A stretch of 64,000 bases of DNA from Maricaulis sp017643475. GTDB taxonomy: Bacteria > Pseudomonadota > Alphaproteobacteria > Caulobacterales > Maricaulaceae. Of the stretch, positions 9,004 to 17,061 are shown piece by piece; positions within the stretch are counted from its first letter, which is position 1, and each line of letters begins with the position of its first letter. The DNA lies in assembly GCF_047123815.1 (NCBI RefSeq), contig NZ_CP138920.1, forward strand, positions 1,798,001 to 1,862,000, written 5' to 3'. Made by a program: the position numbers and the translations under genes. The notes beneath the pieces were generated by a model that was not told where the DNA came from, made no database searches, and saw nothing but the letters and a program-made list of their open reading frames with translations.

Positions 9004-9656
9004 GAGAGCTGCCCTCCGGTGAGATGCGCGCGCCTAGAAAGGCGGTCCGCGGCACTTACCGAGTGCGTCGCCATCACGAGCGCCGTGCCAGCATCGGCGC
9101 ACAGCTCGAGCATGAGATCGAGCACGTCGGCGCTGGTTGCCTCATCCAGATTGCCCGTCGGTTCATCTGCCAGCAGCAGTGCTGGCTTAGCTGCGAGCGC
9201 ACGGCCGACGGCGACGCGTTGCTGCTGGCCTCCCGAGATTTGCTCAGGGTAGCGTGAAAGGAAATCCGTGAGTCCAAGCCGCGTGGCGAGCATGTCGACC
9301 CAGGCAGCATCGTATTTGCCGGCTAGGCGGGCCTGAAGCGCGAGGTTTCCGGCGACCCTCAGGGAAGGAACCAAGTTGAATTGCTGGAAGACGAGGCCGA
9401 TCGCATCGCGTCGCCGCGCGGCGCGTCCGGTGTCATCAAGGGTTGTAATGGTTTCGCCGTTCAGCGCGATCTCGCCAGCGTCCGGCCTATCCAGAAGGCC
9501 GATTAGATGCAGGAGCGTGCTTTTCCCTGAGCCGGACTCCCCGGTGATCGCAAGGCTTTCTCCCTCCGCGAGGCTCAGGCTAACATTCTGAAAGATACGT
9601 TGCCGCGATGCGTCGCTTCCATATGATTTTTCAATCCTGTCGACTTTGAGCAGCAT
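9000..9656 (-). CDS. ABC transporter ATP-binding protein, LolD/MacB class
   Basis: 218 residues, a usual length for this class. Walker A is GESGSGKST (about 39-47), the Q-loop is FQQFNLVPSL, the signature is SGGQQQRVAVGRAL, and Walker B is LLLADEP. It energises the FtsX-type permease encoded next, with a 4-base overlap. First gene of the att-like operon; the divergent 140-base gap to the FolB-like gene must hold its promoter, but I see no clear -35/-10 pair. Confidence 0.9.
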   Translation of the reverse strand: MLLKVDRIEKSYGSDASRQRIFQNVSLSLAEGESLAITGESGSGKSTLLHLIGLLDRPDAGEIALNGETITTLDDTGRAARRRDAIGLVFQQFNLVPSLRVAGNLALQARLAGKYDAAWVDMLATRLGLTDFLSRYPEQISGGQQQRVAVGRALAAKPALLLADEPTGNLDEATSADVLDLMLELCADAGTALVMATHSVSAADRLSRRAHLTGGQLS

Positions 9657-9795
9657 GCGCCTTCCTCTTCAGGTCATAACCTAGCATCGCGTGGCGGCTC
9701 TGACAGAGCGGGCCTGCCAACTATTTAGCGCTTTGGCTACCCGAAACCATCCCGCCGCCCTAGATGCTGCTCCAAGCGCGAACAGGAGAAGCGAC

Positions 9796-10179
9796 ATGTC
9801 ATCGCTGAGCACAGTCGAGATGACCAATCTGGAGATCAAAACCGACATCGGGACGTACAAAACCGGCGATGTTGTGCCGTCGGCGCATATTCTTGATCTG
9901 TTTCTAGTCATCGACTCCCGGCTGGTGCTGATCGAGCAAGACGGTATGGACTACGTTTTTGACTACGATCCGCTGATCGCCGAGATCGATGCCTTGGCTC
10001 AGGACGGGCACTACGAAACGCAAGAACGGCTCATCACCCGGATTGTTGGCGCGAGCGCTAAATATCAGGAGATCCAAGCCGTTGAGGTCTGCCTGAGAAA
10101 AACCCCGGTCCTGCGCGGGTCGGGGGATCTTGGTGTTCGCATCAAAGTGGACGCAGCAGCACTCGACGCGATGCGTTGA
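9796..10179 (+). CDS. Dihydroneopterin aldolase-like (FolB-fold) protein
   Basis: 127 residues from the ATG at 9796, preceded by AGGAG nine bases upstream; a longer in-frame extension to 9691 lacks a ribosome site. The pattern of the FolB/T-fold is visible: an N-terminal strand LEIKTDIGTY, a central VFDYDPLIAEIDAL, an ERLITRIV helix, and AVEVCLRKTPVL near the end. The family makes or converts dihydroneopterin in folate synthesis. No folK or folP is beside it, so it may be a solo paralogue. Function is inferred from fold only. Confidence 0.65.
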   Translation: MSSLSTVEMTNLEIKTDIGTYKTGDVVPSAHILDLFLVIDSRLVLIEQDGMDYVFDYDPLIAEIDALAQDGHYETQERLITRIVGASAKYQEIQAVEVCLRKTPVLRGSGDLGVRIKVDAAALDAMR

Positions 10180-10202
10180 TTGGATGGATGTAATCTGCGC
10201 GG

Positions 10203-10400
10203 ATGAGCAACCCATTCAAGTATTTCAAAACTTCGCCCGAAATCATTCGACTCGCTGTGATGATGTAGATCCGCTTCCCCCCCTCTCGCTGCGGAACGTG
10301 GAGGACCTGCTCCACGCGCGTGGCATATACAATAGCCATGATAAAAATCCGGTATTGGTGGCGCCGTTTCGGTCCGATGTTCGCGGGCGAGATCCGCAGA
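10203..10400 (+). pseudogene. IS6-family transposase fragment with stop and frameshifts
   Basis: From ATG 10203 the frame reads MSNPFKYFKTSPEIIRLAV, then MM and a TAG where the family has tyrosine. After a run of C residues the next frame gives PLSLRNVEDLLHARGI, and a further shift gives IRYWWRRFGPMFAGEIRR, ending near 10400. That is the conserved N-terminal third of an IS6-family transposase with at least three lesions and no DDE core. It is longer than the copy at 4992 and lies just before a palindromic-element arm. Confidence 0.75.
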
Positions 10401-10421
10401 TAGCGGCCTCCAAGGATGCGG

Positions 10422-10502
10422 GGCTGGCCGAATGGCGTCAGCTCGCAGCCTGCGATGGGGTTAGTTCGGGGCTTTCCGCGACTAGTTAGCGTTAGTCTGA
10501 CC
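10422..10502 (+). repeat. One-armed copy of the palindromic element
   Basis: About 80 bases align with little gapping to the right arm of the 12512-12662 element. They share CTGG..GAATGGCGTCA, CTCGC.GCCTGCG, a central CTTT and a terminal GTCTGAC. The matching left arm is absent. The alignment was made by eye and the centre is diverged. Confidence 0.45.
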
Positions 10503-10584
10503 CCACCTTTTTCTGCGCTCCCACTTCATTCGCGCCATGATTGAGCCCTCGCGTGCGCTGGACTTGCGCGCCTAGAAACCTATA

Positions 10585-10615
10585 ACACATGTGAATGCCC
10601 AGAATTCATATGTGT
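10585..10615. promoter_or_regulatory. Inverted repeat upstream of the esterase, possible operator
   Basis: Two 12-base arms (ACACATGTGAAT and ATTCATATGTGT, one mismatch) flank a 7-base spacer, about 75 bases before the esterase start in an AT-rich patch. The size and symmetry suit a dimeric regulator, but no regulator gene is adjacent and the site is unique here. Confidence 0.35.
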
Positions 10616-10689
10616 ATACAAATAACATAGGCGTTGGAAAAAGCCGGGCGCAAAGACCCGGAATTCCTTGTCGATAAAGGGGAGAGACT

Positions 10690-11619
10690 ATGCGGAACCT
10701 TCTTATGGCGGCCAGTGCCGCCTGCGCGCTTGCTGGTGCGCCGGCCATGGCCCAAGACTTCGATCTAACTGGCGGTAATCTTTATATATTCGGTGATAGC
10801 CTGTCAGACACAGGCAATATTCTCGCGACACTCGGCTCGGGCGGCCCGCCGGTCTATTTCAATGGCCGCTTCTCCAATGGCCCGGTCTGGCATGAAGCCA
10901 TAGCCGGCAATCTGGCCCTATCGCCGCTCCTGGGCGGTATTGTTGGTGATCCGAGCAACGGCATTAATTTCGCCCATGGTGGTGCGCGCACCAGCGCCTT
11001 CGATATTGCGCCCGGCGTACCGCTGCCCGGTTCGCTGGAGCAGGCTCAGGCCTATGCGAGCCTGGTTAGTGCCGGCGCGATTACGGCGCCCTCTGCCAGT
11101 GATGTTTTCGGCGTCTGGATTGGCGGCAACAACTTCCTGTCTGGCCTGAGCACGGGCTCGCTGCCGGATATTCCGCAAGGCGTGGGTGAGGTCCAGGCGA
11201 CGCTGACGACGCTGGCCGATGCCGGCGCGCAGCAATTCCTGCTCTTCAATCTGCCTCTTCTGGGCAATTCGGTTGATATGCCGGGGGAATTTGTCACTCC
11301 GGTCAATATCGCCTCAAGACAATTCAATGAGGGCTTGCGCGAGGTCGATCGCGCCGTCACCGCCTCGCATGGTGTCGACATTCTGTACATCAATATCGAA
11401 GCGCTGTTCGAGGATACGCGGCTTAATCCGTCCCTGTACGGTTTCACTGAAAGCGTACTCGACTGTGTCAGCCAAGGGCTGTTGCTGCAGAACTGTCCAG
11501 ATACCTGGTCGGATTATGACGGTATCCACCCGACCCGGGCCAGCCATGCCCTCATAACCAATTTCGTTTTCGCCAGCGTAACCAATTACAATGAAGGCGC
11601 AGCAGCGCTCGTTCGGTGA
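10690..11619 (+). CDS. GDSL/SGNH esterase, passenger domain
   Basis: 309 residues with a signal peptide (about 1-22, ending APAMAQ) and a strong ribosome site (GGGGAGAG). SGNH motifs are in order: FGDSLSDTGN near residue 36 (catalytic Ser), IGGNNF near 145 (oxyanion Asn), and DGIHPT near 276 (catalytic Asp and His). This is the esterase half of EstA-type autotransporters. In that family the barrel is fused on; here the frame stops at 11619 and the barrel follows in another frame with a 4-base overlap. The enzyme would hydrolyse esters at the cell surface or, if not anchored, in the periplasm. Confidence 0.85.
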   Translation: MRNLLMAASAACALAGAPAMAQDFDLTGGNLYIFGDSLSDTGNILATLGSGGPPVYFNGRFSNGPVWHEAIAGNLALSPLLGGIVGDPSNGINFAHGGARTSAFDIAPGVPLPGSLEQAQAYASLVSAGAITAPSASDVFGVWIGGNNFLSGLSTGSLPDIPQGVGEVQATLTTLADAGAQQFLLFNLPLLGNSVDMPGEFVTPVNIASRQFNEGLREVDRAVTASHGVDILYINIEALFEDTRLNPSLYGFTESVLDCVSQGLLLQNCPDTWSDYDGIHPTRASHALITNFVFASVTNYNEGAAALVR

Positions 11620-12497
11620 GTGAAGCCTTTTATGAAACCGGCCTGGCCATCCGGACCTCAGTGCGCGATGGAGCCCGCGACTATCGCCATGCCGGCAGCG
11701 CTTATCTGATAGGCCGTACGCTTGATGGTAGTGTCGATCAACCCGGCCGCTCCACCGATTATAATGGTGAGCTTTATGGCATAGGCCTCAGCCAGAAAAT
11801 CCATGACAGTGCTTTCTATGTCGGCGGCCAGGTCGGCTGGCTTGATGCGGCTTCCACCGGTCAGGGCTTGCTGTCCACGGCGAGCGAGATCGAGCAGATG
11901 TTCGCAGCACTTTATGGCGGTTTTGCTGGCGAGCGTGTTTATGTCGCGCTTGCGGCGGGTCAGGGTAATGGTCAGGCAGATACAAACCGCACTACCGCCT
12001 TTGCCCAGCGCAGTCAGGTGGAAAGTGAACGGGATCTGGATCTCACCTTCGCATCGCTTGAAGCGGGTTATGGGCTGGATCTGACTGGGCTTGATTTGAC
12101 GCCCTTTATAGCCATCGCAACGGCTGATTATGAAATGGCGAAGACGAGCGAGATCGGTCCGCTTTTCGCAGGCCATATCAATGCCACATCCTTCACTTCG
12201 ACCACGGTCAGCTTCGGTGCACAACTTGATTGGGACGCGTCAGAGCGTGTCGGCTTCAATTTCAGCGCAGAGCGTGTGGAAGAAACCGAAGGCGACCGCA
12301 CGGTCTCACTCCTGCTCAATGATGTCGATTTGTCGAGCGCTGCCATCTCGGTTGCCGATGAGAGCTGGACGGAAGTCTCCGCAGGCCTTGATGCCCAGCT
12401 GACTGAACGTCTCGGCCTGGCCGTCGAGGTTGGTGGTCAGTTCGGCGACAATACCGACAATTCATACGCTCAGCTCATGTTGCGCTGGCGCCGCTAG
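11616..12497 (+). CDS. Beta-barrel domain of the GDSL autotransporter, separate frame
   Basis: 293 residues from a GTG that overlaps the esterase stop by 4 bases. There is no signal peptide. Alternating amphipathic strands (AFYVGGQVGWLDA, RVYVALAAGQG, VSFGAQLDWD, GLAVEVGGQFGD) look like an autotransporter barrel of about 270 residues, but the last residues are LMLRWRR rather than ending in an aromatic. Without its own signal peptide it could not reach the outer membrane unless fused to the esterase by a frameshift or unless a single-base error splits one gene. I favour a split or mis-sequenced single gene of about 600 residues. Confidence 0.6.
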   Translation: MSEAFYETGLAIRTSVRDGARDYRHAGSAYLIGRTLDGSVDQPGRSTDYNGELYGIGLSQKIHDSAFYVGGQVGWLDAASTGQGLLSTASEIEQMFAALYGGFAGERVYVALAAGQGNGQADTNRTTAFAQRSQVESERDLDLTFASLEAGYGLDLTGLDLTPFIAIATADYEMAKTSEIGPLFAGHINATSFTSTTVSFGAQLDWDASERVGFNFSAERVEETEGDRTVSLLLNDVDLSSAAISVADESWTEVSAGLDAQLTERLGLAVEVGGQFGDNTDNSYAQLMLRWRR

Positions 12498-12511
12498 AGC
12501 GTTTTCGGGGC

Positions 12512-12662
12512 CTGTTAGACGAAAATGGGCGGGTCTCCAGAGACCGGGATTGAACCTCTCTCAAGCCGCGAGCTGACGCCGTACTGGTGGAATGGCGTCA
12601 ACTCGCGGCCTGCGTGGACCTCAAACTTGGACTTTGGAGACCCGTCCGGTTTTGTCTGACAG
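12512..12662. repeat. 151-bp near-symmetric palindrome (MITE-like element)
   Basis: Two arms of 69 bases (12512-12580 and 12594-12662) are reverse complements at about 51 of 69 positions with no gap needed, around a 13-base loop. The best-kept parts are the inner 16 bp (GCCGCGAGCTGACGCC) and the GGGTCTCC block. The ends are CTGTTAGAC and GTCTGACAG. It starts 14 bases after the esterase-barrel stop. It is non-coding and may fold as a large hairpin in RNA or move as a miniature element. Confidence 0.7.
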
Positions 12663-12925
12663 CACCGCCACTCAGACCGGCAGGTCTCGTCTCTTTCCAT
12701 AAACTGGCAATTTCTTCCCCAAGTTTCCGGGGCTTGCGAAGCCGTGTCTGGAACCGAGACCGATCCAACTCACCGCAATACTCCCGAAAACCCCGAAAGT
12801 CTCAAACCGCCATGTTCGGTGATCCGGGTGCTGGAGTCGCCGCATGATAGGCAATGTGGATTATTGCCGTGTGCGGACAAGCATTTCGAACGCGGCGGTA
12901 CCATTGCCGACAATGGAAATCGATT
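12663..12925. other. Non-coding gap before the broken sensor kinase
   Basis: I see no convincing gene here. Short frames on both strands have no recognisable features. The stretch GGAAAT just before 12926 is the likely ribosome site of the kinase. Confidence 0.4.
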
Positions 12926-14289
12926 ATGCAGCTGCCACCCATTCACCGTCTTAGTGGTCGATTCCAGGATCGCGCGCAGGAGCGGGCATTTGTTCGGGCC
13001 AACTGGTCTGGCATTCAATTACAAAGTGCTCTGACCCTGATCGGATTTTCGCTGGCCTGGCTTATATCGCTGGCGACGGACGTGACGTATCTGAGCAATA
13101 GTGATTGGTTCGTTCCCGTCGCCGGGTCACGAATCTGGTCGGGAATATTTGGGCTTATCTCCGGGATTTGGTTGTTGCGGGCCAAGCTCGAGCCCGGCGC
13201 AGATCTCGCAGCGATATTGGTCAACACCTGGGCTTTGCTGTCGATTGTGACCGCTGCAACTGTGGCCTCGATTTACCCGCTTGTTGAATCAGATGCGGGG
13301 GGATTTCCAGTGTTCTGGTCTTTACGAGTTTCTGGATGTCTATACAGGTGCTTGGGCTTGCCATCGCTTTGGCCCATTGGAACCGCGCGATCGTCGTTAC
13401 AGCGTTAGCCTATCTGATTATCTATACCAGTTTGGCACTTTATTGGTCTCCTCGCCTGCCGGAGCCCATGCTCGGGACGGGTATTCTTGTGCTGACGGCG
13501 TGTGTGTTTGCGGTCATTCTTTCCGCCCTGTTTCCTTATCGGGCGCGGCATTGACACTATCTGACCCGGCTCTATGAGGAGGCCAAGCAGGAGGCTGAAA
13601 GAGCACAGGAATTCGCGACGTTTCTCCTGGCTGCAACGGGACATGACATTCGTCAGCCGGTCTATGCGCTTGACCTTAACGCTACGCTGCTGGAAGAGCA
13701 GATCGAGAAACGCGATTGGGAGAATGCCCAGAAATTCTCACGAAAGCAGCGTGACATGCTACGAAATGTGGCGCGCATGCTCTCCTCGGTGCTTGAGTTG
13801 TCTTATCTGGACCGGGATCGAGGGCGAGTGGAAGGGGAGGACGTTGCGACTGTTGCTCTGTTTAACTCGGTCCGCTCGGCGTTTCAGGACGTCGCGGTCA
13901 GTCGCAACATCACTTTGAAAATTGTCGAAAGTTCAGCCGTTGTCCGCGTGGATCCGGGTATCGTCGAACACATTCTCACTAATCTGGTCGCCAATGCCAT
14001 CTATCATTCAGGTGGCGATCGGATCTTGGTCGGTGCGCGCGCCGGCGCCGAACAGATCGAAATCCTTGTTGCTGACAATGGCAAGGGACTGGGGTCCGCA
14101 CCGCTTCACATGACCGGGCAGAGTTTACAGAAACTCGTCCAAGATCCATCTCGCCGCCATTCGGGACTGGGATTGGAAATCATCTTCCGGCTCGCCGAGA
14201 AAGGCGGGTTGGTGCTGAGTTTGGACGCTGAGCCCGGGCGCGGCGTTGTTGCACGGCTGATATGTCCGCGGGCCGGTCTCGCCGGATAG
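12926..14289 (+). pseudogene. Sensor histidine kinase, broken by a frameshift and a TGA
   Basis: The start at 12926 (MQLPPIHRLSGRFQ, GGAAA upstream) gives three membrane helices up to the GG at about 13300. There a run of six G (13297-13302) puts the rest into another frame, which continues with more helices (VLGLAIALAHW, AYLIIYTSLALYW). At 13552 a TGA (likely from CGA) interrupts YRARH/HYLTRLYEEA. Past it the same frame gives the phosphoacceptor box GHDIRQPVYALDL, then the ATPase boxes LTNLVANAIYHS, VADNGKGLG and HSGLGLEI. Repaired, it would be an about 450-residue inner-membrane kinase. No response regulator is adjacent, so its regulon is unknown. Confidence 0.8.
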
Positions 14290-14323
14290 TCTCTTGTCAC
14301 AGGGGCGACGCATCTGCCGGTTT

Positions 14324-14355
14324 TGCGAGAATGGGGGTACACCCCCTTTCTCGCA
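14324..14355. repeat. Palindrome, 32 bp
   Basis: TGCGAGAATGGGGGT faces ACCCCCTTTCTCGCA with a 2-base centre and one mismatch. It lies 35 bases after the kinase stop. There is no T-run, so it is not a standard terminator. Confidence 0.6.
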
Positions 14356-14548
14356 CTGCAGTGATCTCGATCGTCTGACTTCGGTCGCCAGCGGCACCAC
14401 GTTGGAGTTTGACAGGTTGCAGCGCCCGAGGGCGATGACCTGCTCTGCAACTAGCCGGTTCCAGTGCAACGGTGATCAGCCTATCGCGGAGTACAATGCC
14501 TCCATCGCGGCCGTCTGGCCACCCAGCGCTTCCGCAGTCAGCTGGCCC

Positions 14549-14579
14549 GTCTTACGCTCAGTTTCACTGAGCGTAAGAC
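14549..14579. repeat. Perfect 13-bp inverted repeat between convergent genes
   Basis: GTCTTACGCTCAG and CTGAGCGTAAGAC pair perfectly around TTTCA. It lies 44 bases beyond the metalloprotease stop. It could end transcription or protect a 3' end, but it has no T-tract on either strand. Confidence 0.65.
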
Positions 14580-14622
14580 CTTGGCGAGTTCATCCAACTG
14601 TTACGCAGCGCCTTTCGTGGTT

Positions 14623-16866
14623 CTAGTTGCTCTCGATGCCCACAAGCGGTGTGAAATGCTCGGCGCTGAAACTGTAGGCTGGTGAGGCGATGCCAGCCCG
14701 GCTGGACGAGACGGTCAGCGAGTAGCCGGAGCCGGAACATTCTCCCGGCGTTTCCGGAAGGGCGCGGTTGAACACCATCAGGGCGGTGTAGTCATTGCCG
14801 GTCGTGTCGATGACACCTTCGCTGCCCAGCGGCGTGACGTGAACCTGGTCGCCGGAATGCGTGAGGGCGACAAGTTCCAGACTGGCATCGCTCTCGAGTG
14901 CGATGTTGTAGCGTCCGTCCATAGCCAGCTCGATATAGTTGGCGCCGGTCTGTTCCAGCCCGCCCTTGGTGGTCCAGCGGCCTTCCTCGCTCAGCGTATG
15001 CTGCAGGCGAACAGAGGTGTCGAAATGCGAGGCCAGGTCGTAATCACGGGCAAAATTCTGGGCGCGCCAGCGCAGGACGGCATCAAGAAGTGTCGTATCG
15101 GCCGTTTCCAGCGCGGCGGACATGGTCTCGAACCCGTCCATGTCGACGGTATTCTCCCAGAAGCGCACGATCATGTTCTCGCCATGCACATCAGCAATGG
15201 ACTGAAGCAAGGTCCATTGAGCGTAGTCATAACCTTCCTCGTGCGTCGTCCAGCAGATTTCCGGCGCCTCATAGTCGGTCGCGACATAATCCGTGGCATC
15301 CTGGTCGGAGCCGACGGTGACGGTTTCAATCCAGGAAGCCGTGGACTCGTAGAGCCAGCCCAGCGCTTCCTCGGAATCATAGCCGAACTGGATGACATGG
15401 TTGAATTCGTGCGTTGCGGTCGCGCGCATCAGGCTGAAGGCTGATGCTTCCTTGCCCAGGCCGCGGAAATCATTCTCGATCTGCAAGACTGCGCGCGCTG
15501 CAGTGTTTTCGCGCGTGTCGGTATGGGGATTGTCGAAGGTGACCTGTACCGGGTAGGCCACGCCCAATGCGCCATCGGCGTCGGCGATAAAGACGCGATA
15601 CATGCCATCTTCGTCGCGGACCGGTTCTGCCCAGCCCATCCGGTTGATCTGGATGTCGAGGAGTTCCTGCAGCGCGTCGCCGACCTGAATGGCATATTCC
15701 TCTGAAGACGCATCCACGCCGTCCAGCGTGTAGTGAACGACGAAGTCATCCGTGGTGATGATGCGGGTTTCGCCGCTCAGCGTCACCACCCGGTCCAGCA
15801 GGTCTTGCAGGACCTGAACGACAGACCGGTCGACATTGAGGATCTGAAGCTGGAATTCACCCGAGCTGTCGCCGCTGCGATAGCGTTCCATGGACACGGT
15901 ATAGGTGCCACTCTCACGCGCCGTGTGGCCAACGGCTGAGTTCAGCGAGCCGTCGCCACGATCATCATTCAGAGCCACCGGATTGCCTGATGGATCGAGC
16001 AGACGCAGGACGGTGTCGAGATCGCCACTTGTTGTCTCCGCGACGGCATAAATCGTCTGGCCTTCAGACACCTCAATCGGATAGGCGATTGTCTGGGTCT
16101 CGTTGTCGATCTGGCCGGTATGGGCCTCGATCAACTCGCCCTCAATGGTCGAGAAATCGAATGGCACCGAGGCGTGGGGGTCCGTCGCGAGCGACAGGAC
16201 GATGTCACCCGAGCCGGTATTGTTGAAGGTGCCTGGCTGAATCTCGACGCGCATGTCTTCCGAAGCCTGGAAGATGATCTGCGAGTTGAGGACACCCGGT
16301 TCCATGTCGTCATTGACCGCCAGCACCTCGCCGTCAGCGGCGTAGAGTGTCAGTGTCGTGTCGAGCTCATCGCCAAGCGCGAAGGTTGTCGCGACCAGAA
16401 TGTCATCTGCGGCCAGATCTACCGGAATGCGGTGGTCATTGCCGCGCCCCAGCGTCAGCTGGTCTTCGGAAATGCGTGTGGCGTCGCCAGAGAGACCAAC
16501 TTCCAGACCAGCAGTGACGTTCAGTTCAAACGAGCCGGTCGCGTCGCCATAACCGGAGACGGAAGCGGTATAATCGCCGCTTTCACTGGGCATGTAGATG
16601 ATCTGGGACTGAAGCGAGCCGGACGGCATGTCATCGTTTTCAGCCAGTGGTTTACCGTCTGTGCCCAGCAGACGCAGGATGGTGTCGAAATTCTCGTCTG
16701 AATACGTGGTCAGCGTGACCAGTTGGCCGGCTTCCAGCGACACGGTGAACTCGGCGGAACCGCCTTCTTCACTGATGCTGCCGGAGAAATCCTGGCCGAT
16801 CGCAGGCAATGTGATGGCGGATCCGGCCATCAAGGCAAACATGGATGTAAGAACGGTATGACGCAT
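14623..16866 (-). CDS. Secreted zinc metalloprotease with PPC-type domains
   Basis: 747 residues from the ATG at 16866, which has AGGGGGAAG in front; a start 10 codons upstream lacks this. A signal peptide (about 1-25, ending LPAIG) is followed by three PPC-like beta domains (about 30-350), each with an (F)DT(I/V/T)LRL..(N)DD pattern (NFDTILRLLG, ELDTTLTLYA, DLDTVLRLLD). The catalytic part holds ATHEFNHVIQFGY, an HExxH zinc site, with LYESTASWIE about 18 residues on supplying a likely glutamate ligand. The protein is probably exported and degrades protein outside the inner membrane. The exact peptidase family is not certain. The gene appears monocistronic. Confidence 0.75.
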   Translation of the reverse strand: MRHTVLTSMFALMAGSAITLPAIGQDFSGSISEEGGSAEFTVSLEAGQLVTLTTYSDENFDTILRLLGTDGKPLAENDDMPSGSLQSQIIYMPSESGDYTASVSGYGDATGSFELNVTAGLEVGLSGDATRISEDQLTLGRGNDHRIPVDLAADDILVATTFALGDELDTTLTLYAADGEVLAVNDDMEPGVLNSQIIFQASEDMRVEIQPGTFNNTGSGDIVLSLATDPHASVPFDFSTIEGELIEAHTGQIDNETQTIAYPIEVSEGQTIYAVAETTSGDLDTVLRLLDPSGNPVALNDDRGDGSLNSAVGHTARESGTYTVSMERYRSGDSSGEFQLQILNVDRSVVQVLQDLLDRVVTLSGETRIITTDDFVVHYTLDGVDASSEEYAIQVGDALQELLDIQINRMGWAEPVRDEDGMYRVFIADADGALGVAYPVQVTFDNPHTDTRENTAARAVLQIENDFRGLGKEASAFSLMRATATHEFNHVIQFGYDSEEALGWLYESTASWIETVTVGSDQDATDYVATDYEAPEICWTTHEEGYDYAQWTLLQSIADVHGENMIVRFWENTVDMDGFETMSAALETADTTLLDAVLRWRAQNFARDYDLASHFDTSVRLQHTLSEEGRWTTKGGLEQTGANYIELAMDGRYNIALESDASLELVALTHSGDQVHVTPLGSEGVIDTTGNDYTALMVFNRALPETPGECSGSGYSLTVSSSRAGIASPAYSFSAEHFTPLVGIESN

Positions 16867-17061
16867 GCGAGCTTCCCCCTGCTCATGGACCGGCAACGGC
16901 CGGTGAATAACGACATTCGGTGTAGCGGTTTGCCATCGCTACAACAAGCCGTGTGACGGACGGCTGAACGATCATTCTGTCGTGGCGAGGTGGGGTTGCA
17001 GGCGATTGATCGGGTGCGGCAACAAAGTGCCGGCCAGTCCCGGATCGCGCCTGCGCGGTGG

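Larger units (their letters stand above)
14290..14622. other. Intergenic region with two palindromes, no gene seen
   Basis: This 333-base gap separates the broken kinase from the convergent metalloprotease. Apart from the two inverted repeats at 14324 and 14549 nothing is supported. Neither palindrome has a clear T-run. Confidence 0.5.

Noticed and set aside
12512..12662. Integron attC site, because the left end reads GTTAGAC (like GTTRRRY).
   Set aside because: The R-boxes would be in reversed order (GTTRRRY must be on the 3' side), and no integrase or cassette array is seen.
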